Virus record (IMG/VR): IMGVR_UViG_3300025120_000017
Location: 1 to 64,000 of that record
DNA from: a virus
Length of the DNA: 64,000 nucleotides
Strand: one strand, 5' to 3'
Positions within the stretch are counted from its first letter, which is position 1; each line of letters starts with the position of its first letter. Below are positions 1 through 7,557 of this stretch, one piece after another. The position numbers and the translations under genes are program-made. The notes under the pieces were generated by a model. It made no database searches and was not told the origin of the DNA. It worked only from the letters and a program-made list of their open reading frames with translations.

Positions 1-19
1 CTTTTATAGGGTAGTTCAT
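1..19 (-). CDS. 5' end of an unknown gene leaving the window
   Basis: An ATG on the minus strand (17-19) follows directly after the TAA of the next gene upstream and opens a frame that runs off the left edge (M-N-Y-P-I-K). The stop/ATG junction is the packing seen elsewhere in this genome, so it is probably a real start, but only six codons are visible and nothing can be said of function. Confidence 0.3.
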
Positions 20-403
20 TTAAGAGTCTTTAAATACTTTACTTAAACTAATATTTCTGTATATCTGAATAGGCGGTATGCTAATCTTTTCCATTCCTAT
101 TGACATTTCTCTTAGCTTATTGATACAACTTGGGTCATTAAGAATTGGTTTTCTTTCAAATGATGGAAATACTCTAAAATCTCTAACCTTTTGGTTTTTT
201 AAAATATGAAGAGTCATTGAGTAAACTTCTTCAATATCTTCTTGGATTGCTCCTGCACAATAATCTAGTTCATATGCCCATGAACCAACAAACCCAACTC
301 TTATTCTATTGCCAAACATGACAGGGTGAATTCCGATTTCAATTTCACCATCACTATGTCTAAAAAACATATGGTCGTTTATGCTATCATCAATTCTTTT
401 CAT
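20..403 (-). CDS. Hypothetical protein, 127 aa
   Basis: I do not recognise this protein. It is soluble-looking with mixed alpha/beta composition, no signal peptide and no membrane segment. It overlaps the upstream gene by 14 bases and abuts the next start, so it belongs to a minus-strand operon with 390-650. The ATG is the only good start and is preceded by A/T-rich sequence without a Shine-Dalgarno box. Confidence 0.6.
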   Translation of the reverse strand: MKRIDDSINDHMFFRHSDGEIEIGIHPVMFGNRIRVGFVGSWAYELDYCAGAIQEDIEEVYSMTLHILKNQKVRDFRVFPSFERKPILNDPSCINKLREMSIGMEKISIPPIQIYRNISLSKVFKDS

Positions 404-650
404 TTTTATTTTGCTTAAGGTACTTATAATACTTATTTAGTTTATTTCCTAAATCTTTTTCTGATTTACTATTTTTAATCATTTTAATTATAACGTCATT
501 GTCTAAAACAATTCGGCTGTTCTTCTTTTTCATTTTCTTTAACAGTTTATTTTTTAGCTTTAGCATTTTAACAGCCATCTTATCGCTTTTAGCATAAGTT
601 ATTCCATAATGAAATGCTGTTTTTAATACCTTTATATTTTTAGATTCCAT
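390..650 (-). CDS. Small basic hypothetical protein, 86 aa
   Basis: A lysine-rich protein (many K, very few aromatic residues) predicted to be helical. The middle carries a run of Lys/Leu/Met that would form a positively charged amphipathic helix, so nucleic-acid binding is possible but unproven. Its 3' end overlaps the next gene by 14 bases. It is divergent from the + strand gene at 713, and the roughly 60 bases between hold the promoter candidate for that gene. Confidence 0.6.
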   Translation of the reverse strand: MESKNIKVLKTAFHYGITYAKSDKMAVKMLKLKNKLLKKMKKKNSRIVLDNDVIIKMIKNSKSEKDLGNKLNKYYKYLKQNKNEKN

Positions 651-682
651 TTAACAATTATATACAATAGTTTTCACAACCT

Positions 683-695
683 GAAATAAATATAT
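683..695 (+). promoter_or_regulatory. Late-promoter-like AAATAAATA
   Basis: AAATAAATA at 684-692 resembles the T4 late -10 box (TATAAATA, from established knowledge) and lies 20 bases before the ATG of a leader-bearing gene, giving a leader of about 14 nt. The same box at similar spacing precedes the tail sheath, tail tube and gp21 genes here. In DNA this A/T-rich a single match is weak. Confidence 0.35.
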
Positions 696-712
696 AAAGA
701 ATATATAAAAAT

Positions 713-1318
713 ATGAAAAGTCTTAATTATTTTCTAAAAGAGTCAAGCGGTGACATATTAAAAACCAAAAGAGATAAGTGGGTTAAGTTTGATCCAAAGA
801 AATTATCTGACACAGAAAAAGAAGAACTTAGTAAAGAATTTATAGATCTTATACAAACTGCATATGCACCTATCGGAGGTCATGTTAAATTTACAACAGC
901 TGATGATGTATTTAGCGATAGCTCAATAGAATTTTGGGAAGTAATTGACTTACATGGAACAAATGATGCCGATGTTATAGTTTTTGGTAAAGAAGGTAAG
1001 TTTGGTATTAAGTATACTGGAGTAGGCCATGATGGTGAAAAGGATAGTAAAAGAACATACCTAAACAGTAAAGCAAAAACACTCTCAATGCCTGGTTACT
1101 ATAATGAAGTATCTGGAAAGATTGCGGAAATTATGCTAGGTAAATATAAAGTACCTGCGGTCACTAGTGAAGAAGCTGTTAAGAAAGTTCTTAAGAAAGA
1201 TATTACATGGCATGGTAAACATCCTGATGGTAAAACACCTGGAGATGGTTGGTACAGCAGAAAGATTGCTGGTGGAAATCATACTAAAATATTATTAGGA
1301 AAACCAAAGGGAGTTTAG
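713..1318 (+). CDS. Putative packaged internal protein with capsid-targeting leader, 201 aa
   Basis: The first 11 residues, MKSLNYFLKES, match the pattern of T4 capsid-targeting sequences (T4 internal proteins begin MKTYQEFIAEA), with an L-K-E site at residues 8-10 where gp21 would cut. The remainder is a charged, Gly/Lys-rich globular protein I do not recognise, with a His/Gly-containing stretch near the end. Inferred role: packed into the prohead, trimmed by gp21 and delivered to the host with the DNA. It is a single-gene + strand unit with a late-like promoter in front; its stop overlaps the convergent esterase gene by 4 bases. Confidence 0.65.
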   Translation: MKSLNYFLKESSGDILKTKRDKWVKFDPKKLSDTEKEELSKEFIDLIQTAYAPIGGHVKFTTADDVFSDSSIEFWEVIDLHGTNDADVIVFGKEGKFGIKYTGVGHDGEKDSKRTYLNSKAKTLSMPGYYNEVSGKIAEIMLGKYKVPAVTSEEAVKKVLKKDITWHGKHPDGKTPGDGWYSRKIAGGNHTKILLGKPKGV

Positions 1319-1791
1319 AGATTCCCTTTTTTTAACTTCATTACATATTTTTCAAAAACGTTGAAAGGTGTTCTGTGTCCAATAGGTTCTCTATGTATTT
1401 TAAACTTATTCATTCCTTTATTAATCGACCTCTCTGTTTGGTCTGGTTTTACAACCTTATCAAAGTTACCAAGAACCAAAGTATTCATAGGATATCTTGA
1501 CCCGGTTTTATCAATTTTAGGTTCTATGCTTCTTCCTTGTAATGCAGGATTGAATAGTAATGTAGGGATTCCCATCTTCTTGCCTAAATTATATGCAAAC
1601 CATCCACCCATTGAGCTTCCTATAATATAGTTAGGCCTAAACTTAATAAGATCATTATATATTTTATTCCATATATCTGGCTCACTATAATCAATAACAG
1701 GATCATACACTCTATTAAAGTTCTTTTTTAAAAAAGTGTTTTTACGTCCAATGCCATCAGACTCCAATCCATGCAAGTAAGCAATGTTCAT
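1315..1791 (-). CDS. YqiA-like alpha/beta hydrolase (esterase), 158 aa
   Basis: The start M-N-I-A-Y-L-H-G is the first strand and oxyanion loop of a small alpha/beta hydrolase. The nucleophile elbow I-I-G-S-S-M-G-G carries the likely catalytic Ser, a G-N-F-D-K segment supplies the Asp and I-G-H-R-T-P the His, so the triad looks complete. Order and short length fit the YqiA/UPF0227 esterases. Substrate is unknown; in a phage it could remove acyl groups from host surface or small molecules. The ATG at 1791 is directly followed by this motif, so the start is secure. Confidence 0.75.
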   Translation of the reverse strand: MNIAYLHGLESDGIGRKNTFLKKNFNRVYDPVIDYSEPDIWNKIYNDLIKFRPNYIIGSSMGGWFAYNLGKKMGIPTLLFNPALQGRSIEPKIDKTGSRYPMNTLVLGNFDKVVKPDQTERSINKGMNKFKIHREPIGHRTPFNVFEKYVMKLKKGNL

Positions 1792-1812
1792 AATTATAAT
1801 TATTTTCTATAT

Positions 1813-1917
1813 TTAATCATTATCATTAACATCAGCATTATCATAATTTGATAAAACATACTTGGTCAGCACTCCTAAAATGGTTGTAGCTATGAATAGT
1901 CCGCCTATCATACCCAT
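1813..1917 (-). CDS. Small single-span membrane protein, 34 aa
   Basis: An ORF of 34 codons fills the gap between its neighbours: M-G-M-I-G-G-L-F-I-A-T-T-I-L-G-V-L then T-K-Y and an acidic, Asn/Asp-rich tail. Residues 3-21 form one membrane span with the acidic tail after it. An in-frame stop lies just upstream of the ATG, so no longer form exists. Small holin-like or superinfection-exclusion proteins look like this, but nothing visible fixes the function. Confidence 0.45.
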   Translation of the reverse strand: MGMIGGLFIATTILGVLTKYVLSNYDNADVNDND

Positions 1918-1929
1918 TCTTTTGCATTC

Positions 1930-2187
1930 TTATTTTTTTACTATCTTGGTGTGGTGTAGAGAGTTTCCTAGATTATACAATTCTTTTATAGAATTATTAC
2001 TATTGCTATCTATTATTATCTTTAACGCATCAATTAGCTCATGCGTTTCAAATATTAAGATATCTTCAATATTTTTATTTAGAATATCTCTAAGAAATTC
2101 TAAATCTTCTATTGAAAGTCTACTTATCTCTAGTAGATTACTTAGCTTAATCGTTATTTTCAGTAGCCTCTTCTTCAGCATCAGCAT
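1930..2187 (-). CDS. Hypothetical helical protein, 85 aa
   Basis: Leu/Ile-rich, predicted all-helical, with the pattern L-S-I-E-D-L-E-F-L-R-D-I-L-N suggesting a short coiled coil. The listed ATG lies 41 bases inside the upstream gene; no later ATG exists, so either the overlap is real or a non-ATG start is used. I do not recognise it. Confidence 0.45.
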   Translation of the reverse strand: MLMLKKRLLKITIKLSNLLEISRLSIEDLEFLRDILNKNIEDILIFETHELIDALKIIIDSNSNNSIKELYNLGNSLHHTKIVKK

Positions 2188-2581
2188 CAGTATTTAGTTC
2201 TACGTCTGTTAATGCGTCTGGTGTCTCTATCCAATCAAGAGGTTTAAGATTAGGATTCTTTCTAAGAATTTCAACAGGGATTCCTGTTTTATCTGATAAT
2301 TCCTTTAATTCTAATTCCTTGTTTTTTTCTGCTAATCTTGCGGCTGATTTAGCCTTACGCTCTTTTGCGTGGCTATACCCACCTGCAACAGCTGCAGTTA
2401 AACCTGGATCAGTTTCTCTTTCTTTATACTTAATTTTCTTTTGGTTTTCTGTCAAGCATTGGTCAACTGCCGTGACGTCTTTAATACCTTTTCTTTCTTT
2501 GTAATTAGCATTTTTAGCTTCTCTCATCATGTTGTCTAATGCAACATCGCCTTTATGCCTTCCTTGATAACCTTTACCCAT
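2147..2581 (-). CDS. Charged hypothetical protein, 144 aa
   Basis: Highly charged: a basic, Lys/Arg-rich N-terminal two thirds and an Asp/Glu-rich tail (T-D-A-D-A-E-E-E-A-T-E). No membrane segment or leader. Composition is like that of nucleic-acid-associated or internal virion proteins, but there is no recognisable domain. The ATG is preceded by a T-rich leader and a 200-base divergent intergenic region shared with the gene at 2783. Confidence 0.6.
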   Translation of the reverse strand: MGKGYQGRHKGDVALDNMMREAKNANYKERKGIKDVTAVDQCLTENQKKIKYKERETDPGLTAAVAGGYSHAKERKAKSAARLAEKNKELELKELSDKTGIPVEILRKNPNLKPLDWIETPDALTDVELNTDADAEEEATENND

Positions 2582-2748
2582 AGTTGTTTAATTTTTTTGT
2601 TTATGTTTTAAATAGTACAAATCAAATATAAAAAAGAAACTTTAATATTAATACATTATATTAATTATTTTTTAATCATTTTTATCATTTATAAATGATC
2701 TATAATTATCACGATTATTTATTTTATTTATATAAAATTTGAATATCC

Positions 2749-2761
2749 TAAATAAATATAT
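2749..2761 (+). promoter_or_regulatory. Late-promoter-like AAATAAATA
   Basis: AAATAAATA at 2750-2758 in the divergent intergenic region, 24 bases before the ATG at 2783. The rest of 2582-2782 is very A/T-rich. It also contains a TATATTTG box on the minus strand (2623-2630) for the divergent gene, but without a clear TTTG partner. Confidence 0.35.
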
Positions 2762-2782
2762 TAGTAAAATTAACTTAAGATA

Positions 2783-3277
2783 ATGAGTAATGAACAAAAG
2801 CCTAAATTAAATATACTATCATCAATTAAATCTAATTGGGCTTCTATGTTAACTATAGCAGCTGCTATATCAGTTGTAATAAACTTTTATTGGAAGGCAG
2901 ATGAATTTATAGTATCCAGAGCTAAAGATGCTATTAAGGCTGAAATCTCTACATATCATAAAGAAGCTAAAAACGAAAGGGATAGTATAATATCAAGCAT
3001 AAGCTCTGATTATTTTAAACCGTTAGAGAAACAAGTTAACCTTAATGAATTTTTTCTAAATCAATCTGTACATGGTCTTAATGCAGAATTTGATCCATAT
3101 CCATATAAAGGTAAACTCTTTTATCGCTCTAATAAAAATAGTAGTGGATATTCAATGTATTGGTATATTTTTGAAAGGAATAATAGATGGGAGATTTATC
3201 AAGTAAACTATAATGCAACTTGTGATTGTTTTGAATACTATGATATTATTGAAAGTAAGAATAAGCGAATTAAATAA
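2783..3277 (+). CDS. Membrane-anchored hypothetical protein, 164 aa
   Basis: One transmembrane segment at about residues 19-36 (A-S-M-L-T-I-A-A-A-I-S-V-V-I-N-F-Y), followed by a charged helical region (residues 45-85) and a C-terminal domain rich in Tyr/Trp with two Cys in C-D-C. The arrangement suggests a short cytoplasmic tail and a domain outside the inner membrane. It leads a + strand group with the two leader-bearing genes that follow (gaps of 20 and 37 bases). I do not recognise the family. Confidence 0.6.
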   Translation: MSNEQKPKLNILSSIKSNWASMLTIAAAISVVINFYWKADEFIVSRAKDAIKAEISTYHKEAKNERDSIISSISSDYFKPLEKQVNLNEFFLNQSVHGLNAEFDPYPYKGKLFYRSNKNSSGYSMYWYIFERNNRWEIYQVNYNATCDCFEYYDIIESKNKRIK

Positions 3278-3297
3278 TAAAAGAATGATTTTAAGCT

Positions 3298-3579
3298 ATG
3301 AAAAACTTAAACGAATTTTTAAACGAAGCAAGTAAGATGGATAGAAAAACATTTAATGCTGCTGTTATAGAAATTATACAACAATTACCAAAAAATATTA
3401 TAAAAACTAAAACACAATTCAATAACTTAAAAAGAGAACTGGAAGATATATATGACAGCGGTGACATTAATACCAGAGAGGATATTGATGATAACATAGA
3501 ATTTATTTTAGGAAACCATATAGTCCGCCAAAAAGTTTTAAATGAATTTTTAAACGAGTCTGAAAACTGGAATAAATAA
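3298..3579 (+). CDS. Putative packaged protein with leader at both ends, 93 aa
   Basis: It starts MKNLNEFLNEA, a very good capsid-targeting sequence with cleavage site L-N-E at residues 8-10. Remarkably the C-terminus repeats it: L-N-E-F-L-N-E-S lies about seven residues from the end, encoded by nearly the same DNA (3538-3559 versus 3307-3328). The region between is a short helical domain of unknown function. Either gp21 trims both ends or the second copy is the remnant of a fused neighbouring gene. Confidence 0.6.
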   Translation: MKNLNEFLNEASKMDRKTFNAAVIEIIQQLPKNIIKTKTQFNNLKRELEDIYDSGDINTREDIDDNIEFILGNHIVRQKVLNEFLNESENWNK

Positions 3580-3616
3580 CTCCTAGAAAAAAATAAAACA
3601 AAAGAAAAGAAATAAT

Positions 3617-4339
3617 ATGAGAGATTTAAATGAATTTATAAACGAGGCTAAAAAAGGAAGAGCCTGGTCTGGAAAGATTAATCAAATAGATGGACTTATG
3701 TCATGGCTATATGATAAAGACATTTTAGGAAAAGGTGAAAAGAATAAGAAAGATTCAATATTTAGACAATATTATAGATATTATAATGATGGTGATTTTC
3801 CGCGTGCTCTTTCTAGTAAAGGAATAGGTAAATATAACCATCCTGATCAGATTGAAAATGCTCTTGAGGAATTGCTTGATGATTTTATTAAAAAGATATT
3901 AACGAAGTATCTTCCTAAGATTAATAGAACAGAGTTTAGATATGACCAAGCATTGTCAGAATTAAAATCTCTTAAAGGAGCAATAGATGATGATAACTGG
4001 CACGGAGTTACTAATTATTGGGGTAAGAGAACTAAAGTTGATAGCCCAGAATTTAATAAATTATTAAGCACTCTTGAAAAGGAATATGTTTCATATAAGA
4101 AATCTGTTGATGATCATATGAAAACCTTAGATCTTTCTAAATATGGAGAGTATTCATTTGAACAGCCTTCATCTAATCACTCAATTAAATCAAATAGAGA
4201 AAAGATGAAAGGAAAGGGTGATTGGCCAAAAAATCTTGAAAAAGGTTATCAGAATCTTGAAGATATTACCAGAGAAATGGGATATAAAGTAAATGATGTT
4301 ATTGTATTTACACAGAGAGCAAAAGAATTATTAGAATAA
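3617..4339 (+). CDS. Putative packaged internal protein, 240 aa
   Basis: The leader MRDLNEFINEA fits the capsid-targeting pattern, with I-N-E at residues 8-10 as gp21 site. The mature part would be about 230 residues, basic and helix-rich, with several W-containing motifs (Y-W-G-K-R-T-K; M-K-G-K-G-D-W-P-K) but no domain I recognise. Probably co-transcribed with 3298-3579. An AATAAATA box at 3571-3578 could give it an extra late start. It ends at a strong hairpin terminator. Confidence 0.6.
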   Translation: MRDLNEFINEAKKGRAWSGKINQIDGLMSWLYDKDILGKGEKNKKDSIFRQYYRYYNDGDFPRALSSKGIGKYNHPDQIENALEELLDDFIKKILTKYLPKINRTEFRYDQALSELKSLKGAIDDDNWHGVTNYWGKRTKVDSPEFNKLLSTLEKEYVSYKKSVDDHMKTLDLSKYGEYSFEQPSSNHSIKSNREKMKGKGDWPKNLEKGYQNLEDITREMGYKVNDVIVFTQRAKELLE

Positions 4340-4380
4340 ACGAAATACGTTTTTAGGACCGTGTATAGTTTCGGCTATTA

Positions 4381-4420
4381 AAACCCTCAGAATTCGCTAC
4401 TCTGAGGGTTTCTTTTATTT
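4381..4420. terminator. Bidirectional intrinsic terminator
   Basis: A perfect 11-bp stem, AAACCCTCAGA (4381-4391) with TCTGAGGGTTT (4401-4411), and a 9-base loop. It is followed by CTTTTATTTT on the + strand and preceded by an A-run that gives a U-tract on the minus strand. It separates convergent genes. Confidence 0.85.
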
Positions 4421-4635
4421 TACTCTACTATTTCAATAATGTTAGCCTTTCCTGTGCTAATAAATTGAGTTAAGAAATCTTCAAAATTAATCATATCTTC
4501 TGGCTGATTCCCATTTTTATCAAATGTACTTGATAGAGACTTATCTTTTTCAATTAGCTCCATACACTCAATTGGGTTTTTAGTTGATGCAGCAGACAAT
4601 TGGCCATCATCATCAATAGTTACAAATACTTTCAT
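4420..4635 (-). CDS. Acidic hypothetical protein, 71 aa
   Basis: A small acidic protein beginning M-K-V-F-V-T-I-D-D-D-G-Q-L, likely a beta-strand start, then mixed helix. No motif, signal or membrane segment. It ends at the shared terminator and is separated from the upstream gene by 67 bases of A/T-rich sequence. Confidence 0.55.
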   Translation of the reverse strand: MKVFVTIDDDGQLSAASTKNPIECMELIEKDKSLSSTFDKNGNQPEDMINFEDFLTQFISTGKANIIEIVE

Positions 4636-4702
4636 AATATAATTTATTTTAGTTATTATTTTAATACAAATATTAAGATAATTGTTTAAGAAATTATAGT
4701 AC

Positions 4703-5233
4703 TTAGCTTATGAAAATTCTTTTAATACTATTTGCTTGATTAGGCATTGATTTGATTAAAGATTTAATTACTTTATTCTTATCTGATTTTGATAGCTTAT
4801 TAAATTCTTTAATCTTTTCATTATTAGATTCTGTTGCTTTTTTATATTGTGATCCACTATCTATATAATCTGTAGTGAAATCATAGCTTAATAGGCTTCT
4901 TAAAACCTTTTCATATGGAGATAAGAGCTTATCAGCAAAGTAATTACTTATTTCATATTTACTTGACTTGCGCTTATTTAGGTAAAATTCCCATTCATAT
5001 CTATATGAACCTACTTTATACATATGAACTACGTCTTTACCTATAACTATCTTAAACTTAATTCCTTTATCAGAAGATTCGTCAGATATGCTATCAATGT
5101 CTTTTTTACCATTAGGTAATGCAGGATTTATACTAATTAATGCATCTTCTAATAAATCTTCAGGAGTTCCAAATTTAGATTTAGAGTTTTTATAATCTTT
5201 ATATGATTGATAAAATTCGTTTAAGTACTTCAT
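4703..5233 (-). CDS. Hypothetical protein with leader-like start, 176 aa
   Basis: It begins M-K-Y-L-N-E-F-Y-Q-S-Y, which keeps the M-K-x-L-N-E-F core of the leaders nearby but lacks the x-x-E cleavage site, so it may be a degenerate or unprocessed leader. The body is a mixed alpha/beta protein with a Lys-rich helical C-terminus; I do not recognise it. It overlaps the stop of the upstream gene by 4 bases (coupled translation). Confidence 0.55.
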   Translation of the reverse strand: MKYLNEFYQSYKDYKNSKSKFGTPEDLLEDALISINPALPNGKKDIDSISDESSDKGIKFKIVIGKDVVHMYKVGSYRYEWEFYLNKRKSSKYEISNYFADKLLSPYEKVLRSLLSYDFTTDYIDSGSQYKKATESNNEKIKEFNKLSKSDKNKVIKSLIKSMPNQANSIKRIFIS

Positions 5234-5616
5234 ACTTTAATGATTTTTTGATTTCGACCTACTCTAAATTCAGCTCCTCTATATAAAGTAATAACAACAA
5301 ATGATAGTTCATTTCCTTTCTTTTCCATTATTCCTACAACTGTTAGTCCATCGCCTTCTCTTTGCAAAATAACCCTATCTTTGTTAATATCTGTAGTGTC
5401 ATTAACTAAATCTCTTATGAGTATTTCAGTTGCCTTGCTTATGATAGAATTAACTTCTTTAAATGTAACAGGTTCATATGAAGAATTTCCTTGCTCATCT
5501 TTTCTATTTAGTCTTTTAATTGCATGTGATGTTGACTCTATATCAATATCAAACTTAATCTTTCTAGATATATGACCTTCAGCTTTTTCATTCATTATTT
5601 GTTTATAACTCTTCAT
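5230..5616 (-). CDS. Putative packaged small protein, possibly toxin-fold, 128 aa
   Basis: The N-terminus MKSYKQIMNEK resembles the leader family (M-N-E at residues 8-10, weaker because P3 is Met). The rest has S-H-A-I-K-R-L-N-R, then alternating strands ending in F-R-V-G-R-N-Q-K. The layout is reminiscent of small RelE/BrnT-type RNase folds, but no catalytic set can be assigned with confidence. Function unknown. It is coupled to the following gene. Confidence 0.5.
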   Translation of the reverse strand: MKSYKQIMNEKAEGHISRKIKFDIDIESTSHAIKRLNRKDEQGNSSYEPVTFKEVNSIISKATEILIRDLVNDTTDINKDRVILQREGDGLTVVGIMEKKGNELSFVVITLYRGAEFRVGRNQKIIKV

Positions 5617-5640
5617 ATTATTATTTATTTAAAGATGCTA

Positions 5641-5898
5641 TTAAAATAATCTGTTAGGCTTAGGATATTTTATTAATACTGATACGGTTTTAATATTTTT
5701 TATTTGCTCATCCATCATTAATCCATTTATAAGCAAGTTTTGAAATGTAGGCAATTCGTTTTTTGGAATATCATCATATGAAGGCGCTAACCCAAATGAA
5801 TATTCTAAAGGATCTTCATTATCTCTAGTGAATGTAACACAGAGAATTTTGTTATGCTTAAGTACTCCTTGAAAATGTTTGGTTACTCTTATGTCCAT
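5641..5898 (-). CDS. Hypothetical protein, 85 aa
   Basis: A small mixed alpha/beta protein with no motif I recognise. It lies two bases downstream of the dCMP deaminase gene and is surely co-transcribed with it. Confidence 0.55.
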   Translation of the reverse strand: MDIRVTKHFQGVLKHNKILCVTFTRDNEDPLEYSFGLAPSYDDIPKNELPTFQNLLINGLMMDEQIKNIKTVSVLIKYPKPNRLF

Positions 5899-5900
5899 AA

Positions 5901-6308
5901 TTATAATTTTCTAATTTTTATGTTTTTTCCTATAGGATGATTCATCAACCAATCTAATGAATCTGGGCAATATACATTTTCATAAATAATTTCATTTACC
6001 TTTGCTTGAATTAATTTCTTTGCACAAGACTTACATGGGCTATGTGTAATGTATACCTTTTTATATGGTTCACTATAATCTAATTTTATTAAAGCATTCT
6101 CTTCGGCATGAATAAATCCGCTACCTCCAGTATCCATACTTTCACGTTCATTAGATCCACCATGTTCATCTCCATTATACCCAACTGAAAGTACTCTTGT
6201 GTTATCTTTATTTATGATTACGCACGCAATCTTATATTTAGCATCAACGCTTCTCTTGGCAATTTCTTTTGTAAAATTCATCCAAGTTTCATCCCAAGTA
6301 GGTCTCAT
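5901..6308 (-). CDS. cd: dCMP deaminase
   Basis: A zinc-dependent deoxycytidylate deaminase, converting dCMP to dUMP for dTTP synthesis. H67-A-E69 and P91-C92-x-x-C95 form the zinc site and catalytic Glu of the cytidine deaminase fold. At 135 residues it is a compact version of the T4 enzyme (193 aa from memory). The start M-R-P-T-W-D-E-T-W-M matches the usual first helix. It overlaps the upstream gene by 4 bases. With the dCTPase and the thymidylate synthase-family enzyme in this window it forms a phage pyrimidine nucleotide set. Confidence 0.9.
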   Translation of the reverse strand: MRPTWDETWMNFTKEIAKRSVDAKYKIACVIINKDNTRVLSVGYNGDEHGGSNERESMDTGGSGFIHAEENALIKLDYSEPYKKVYITHSPCKSCAKKLIQAKVNEIIYENVYCPDSLDWLMNHPIGKNIKIRKL

Positions 6309-6589
6309 AATTTAATATATGTTGCAGTCATTTGTAATTCATTGTAATTATTAGGCAATAACCTATTCTTTAATAAATGTTCTTTAATGCCATCAATAGG
6401 AAAGTTAAGTATAACCGATAGAGTATCAGTGTATGAACATTCTAAAAGAGCTGGATCCGATAAAATATGCTTAATATCTGTACGATGTTCTTTAGTAACC
6501 TGATCTTTATATAACCATGCAATTGGGCCATTTTTAGTATCTGATATGTTCCATCCGCTTTTTGCTAATTTAATAACAGTTTCTTTCAT
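6305..6589 (-). CDS. Hypothetical protein, 94 aa
   Basis: A small soluble protein without recognisable motif. It is coupled to the dCMP deaminase by a 4-base overlap and begins 9 bases after the lysozyme-like gene, so the three are probably one transcript. Confidence 0.55.
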   Translation of the reverse strand: MKETVIKLAKSGWNISDTKNGPIAWLYKDQVTKEHRTDIKHILSDPALLECSYTDTLSVILNFPIDGIKEHLLKNRLLPNNYNELQMTATYIKL

Positions 6590-6598
6590 TTTTATTAG

Positions 6599-7201
6599 TT
6601 AAGAGTGTATGCTTATTTTATAATTTGAAAATAATATTAAATATTCTTCTATGCTAGTTCCGTTGCCATCAGTAGGACATTTCTTTCCATTGCTTTTAAG
6701 CCATTTTCGTACGTTACCTCCGCCTACTAAATGGGCTGCTGCAAGTATTCCACTTTCAGTAACATATACCCCATTTATAACTTTCCCTACATATTTTTTG
6801 ATATATGTTTTAATTCTTTTTCTATTTAATTTAAACAACTCAACAACCAGAGAGTCTTGTACATGTTCAGGAAATGTATTAGGATTAATTCTGAATGAAT
6901 CAATGTTAAGAGTGTAGTTAAGATCAGTTAGAGCAGCCTTTCCCATTTGATATTTGCCAGCATATCCAAACCTGTTTATTACTTTCCAGTTTCTGCTAGA
7001 TTCTCTAAAAGATAATTTATCAAGAAACTCCTTAAAAGTCTTTTGTTTTTTTAACTTAATAAAATCTGTTTTATTTAAAGATATGCTATCTTTATAAAAT
7101 ACACCAGGTTCAATATCAGTTATTATTCTTTTAGGAATTGTTAAGTTTGATAGTATTATTGAAGCCATGAAAATGATGGCGAGCCTATTTAAAGTTGTCA
7201 T
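6599..7201 (-). CDS. Secreted lysozyme/transglycosylase-like endolysin, 200 aa
   Basis: A cell-wall hydrolase for release of progeny. An N-terminal hydrophobic segment (residues 6-22) after a short basic start looks like a signal peptide or signal anchor. The catalytic core has F-R-E-S-S-R-N-W (likely catalytic Glu) and G-Y-A-G-K-Y-Q-M-G, the pattern of lytic transglycosylase-like domains of Bacteroidota proteins, then A-A-A-H-L-V-G-G-G near the end. The signal suggests Sec export without a holin or as a SAR-type enzyme. A second, unrelated wall hydrolase lies at 11559. Confidence 0.7.
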   Translation of the reverse strand: MTTLNRLAIIFMASIILSNLTIPKRIITDIEPGVFYKDSISLNKTDFIKLKKQKTFKEFLDKLSFRESSRNWKVINRFGYAGKYQMGKAALTDLNYTLNIDSFRINPNTFPEHVQDSLVVELFKLNRKRIKTYIKKYVGKVINGVYVTESGILAAAHLVGGGNVRKWLKSNGKKCPTDGNGTSIEEYLILFSNYKISIHS

Positions 7202-7222
7202 GATTAATGTTATTGGTTACTT

Positions 7223-7252
7223 TAAATATAATAAAATTATTTATGATACAAA
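7223..7252 (-). promoter_or_regulatory. Host-type promoter candidate before the lysozyme gene
   Basis: On the minus strand TTTG (7249-7252), 18 bases, then TATATTTA (7223-7230), close to the Bacteroidota TTTG / TAnnTTTG consensus (established knowledge), about 22 bases before the ATG. Spacing is one or two bases short of ideal. Confidence 0.35.
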
Positions 7253-7254
7253 AA

Positions 7255-7554
7255 TTAAAAGAAAGGATTATCTATTAAAGATTCAAAACGTCTATCTGCT
7301 GATGTAATCATGTCATCAAGAGCTGAAAAACTTAAAGGACACTCAAACCACTCTCCTTGTATTTTGTACTCTTTATAGTATCTTTTAAGATATGCTTCTA
7401 TTTTTGAATAGTGCTTTACTTCTCTTTCATAATATAATTTAATAACATCATCATTACCAGTCTGTAAAGCCTTTAATCTCTTTAACGGATTTTTTGAAAA
7501 TCCTATCTTAAACCTATCACGCTCTTCATTATATATTATGTAAATGCTTTTCAT
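7255..7554 (-). CDS. T5orf172/MUG113-type GIY-YIG-like protein, 99 aa
   Basis: M-K-S-I-Y-I-I-Y-N then F-K-I-G-F-S-K-N-P-L-K-R-L-K-A-L-Q-T-G-N is the hallmark of the T5orf172/MUG113 branch of the GIY-YIG fold: a beta strand, then K-I-G and an Arg-containing helix. Members are presumed nucleases found in phages and mobile DNA. This one is a stand-alone domain without a DNA-binding extension. It begins 3 bases after the GcvH gene, so it shares that operon. Confidence 0.65.
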   Translation of the reverse strand: MKSIYIIYNEERDRFKIGFSKNPLKRLKALQTGNDDVIKLYYEREVKHYSKIEAYLKRYYKEYKIQGEWFECPLSFSALDDMITSADRRFESLIDNPFF

Positions 7555-7557
7555 ATA

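Noticed and set aside
4340-4420. A tRNA or small RNA gene before the terminator
   Set aside because: Only a terminator hairpin folds there; no cloverleaf or CCA-like end was found here or in any other intergenic region.
5622-5630. AAATAAATA boxes at 5622, 9393, 12193, 14483 and 48473 as late promoters
   Set aside because: They are so close to the ATG that transcription would start at or after it; in A/T-rich DNA these are likely chance.
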